From CAZYVU01 sp964651435 (lineage in GTDB: Bacteria > Desulfobacterota > Syntrophorhabdia > Syntrophorhabdales > CAYQXL01): 40,309 nucleotides of DNA. The first letter of the stretch is position 1; each line of letters opens with the position of its first letter. This document shows, piece after piece, positions 40,226 through 40,309 of this stretch. The notes under the pieces were generated by a model, which ran no database searches, was not told where the DNA came from, and was given only the letters and a program-made list of their open reading frames with translations. The stretch covers positions 1 to 40,309 of the forward strand of contig CAZYVU010000028.1 of assembly GCA_964651435.1 (NCBI GenBank). The letters are read 5' to 3'. The position numbers and the translations under genes were made by a program.

Positions 40226-40309
40226 GCCCGGGTGGCGGAATAGGTAGACGCAAGGGACTTAAAATCCCTCGGTGCTTCGCACTGTACGAGTTCGATTCTC
40301 GTCCCGGGC
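40226..40309 (+). tRNA. tRNA-Leu (anticodon TAA), 3' end cut by the window
   Basis: Acceptor stem GCCCGGG/CCCGGGC, anticodon stem GGGA/TCCC with loop CTTAAAA (anticodon TAA, reads TTA/TTG), a long variable arm (CGGTGCTTCGCACTG) typical of class II tRNAs, and T-arm GAG-TTCGATT-CTC. 84 bases are present; the discriminator base and any CCA lie beyond the window. Confidence 0.95.

Overview
The window looks like a piece of chromosome from an anaerobic, Gram-negative bacterium, most likely a deltaproteobacterium (Desulfobacterota; a syntrophic or fermentative lineage such as Syntrophorhabdia is my best guess, not proven). Outer-membrane genes (Kdo-kinase-like, LpxL-like acyltransferase, heptosyltransferase-like GT9, BepA-like M48 protease) support the Gram-negative call. 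A large block of ferredoxin-dependent 2-oxoacid oxidoreductase genes supports anaerobic life. The sequence is fairly GC-rich and most genes sit in tight, overlapping operons.

Layout. (1) 1-1439: left edge with short direct repeats, a promoter and an integron-type tyrosine recombinase. (2) 1500-3166 (+): a TtcA-like tRNA thiolase and a Kdo-kinase-like gene. (3) 11728-3051 (-): a ten-gene housekeeping run surE-miaB-DUF151-PHP-hisC-cmk-ispH-rpsA-trm112-lpxL, with tRNA-Pro(GGG) just upstream. (4) 11903-12928 (+): a GT9 glycosyltransferase. (5) 17377-12888 (-): a complete branched-chain amino-acid-type ABC transporter (livKHMGF order). (6) 17615-24715: a soluble MgtE/CBS/PRC-barrel protein, an orphan TRAP binding protein, a HerA-like ATPase paired with a PEPCK/HPr-kinase-fold protein, a histidine phosphatase and a PsiE protein. 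(7) 28481-24750 (-): NDP-sugar dehydrogenase, D,D-carboxypeptidase and M48 protease, then dodecin on the + strand. (8) 40169-28809 (-): the most unusual region, described next. (9) tRNA-Leu(TAA) at the right edge.

The right-hand operon runs trpB2, a small Cys-rich protein, a class I aminotransferase, a degenerate IorA-like protein, an IorB/KorC-type gamma subunit, a 2[4Fe-4S] ferredoxin, KorA-like, KorB-like, a four-cluster HycB-like ferredoxin, a FAD/NAD(P) oxidoreductase, a full-length IorA and a GT2 glycosyltransferase. Most neighbours overlap by 1-14 bases. It joins two families of ferredoxin-dependent 2-oxoacid oxidoreductase with an electron-transfer chain that could reach NAD(P)H, next to enzymes that make or use aromatic amino acids.

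Ahead of trpB2 lies what reads as a classical tryptophan attenuator that ordinary gene calling would miss: a leader ORF with three consecutive TGG codons, a 13-base pair of complementary segments that competes with a 12-bp hairpin, and a 14-bp hairpin followed by six T. The leader implies that trpB2, and possibly the whole operon, is switched on when charged tRNA-Trp is scarce. That would point to a biosynthetic role, for example reductive carboxylation of aryl acids followed by transamination, rather than only amino-acid fermentation. The operon-wide extent and the direction of flux are inference.
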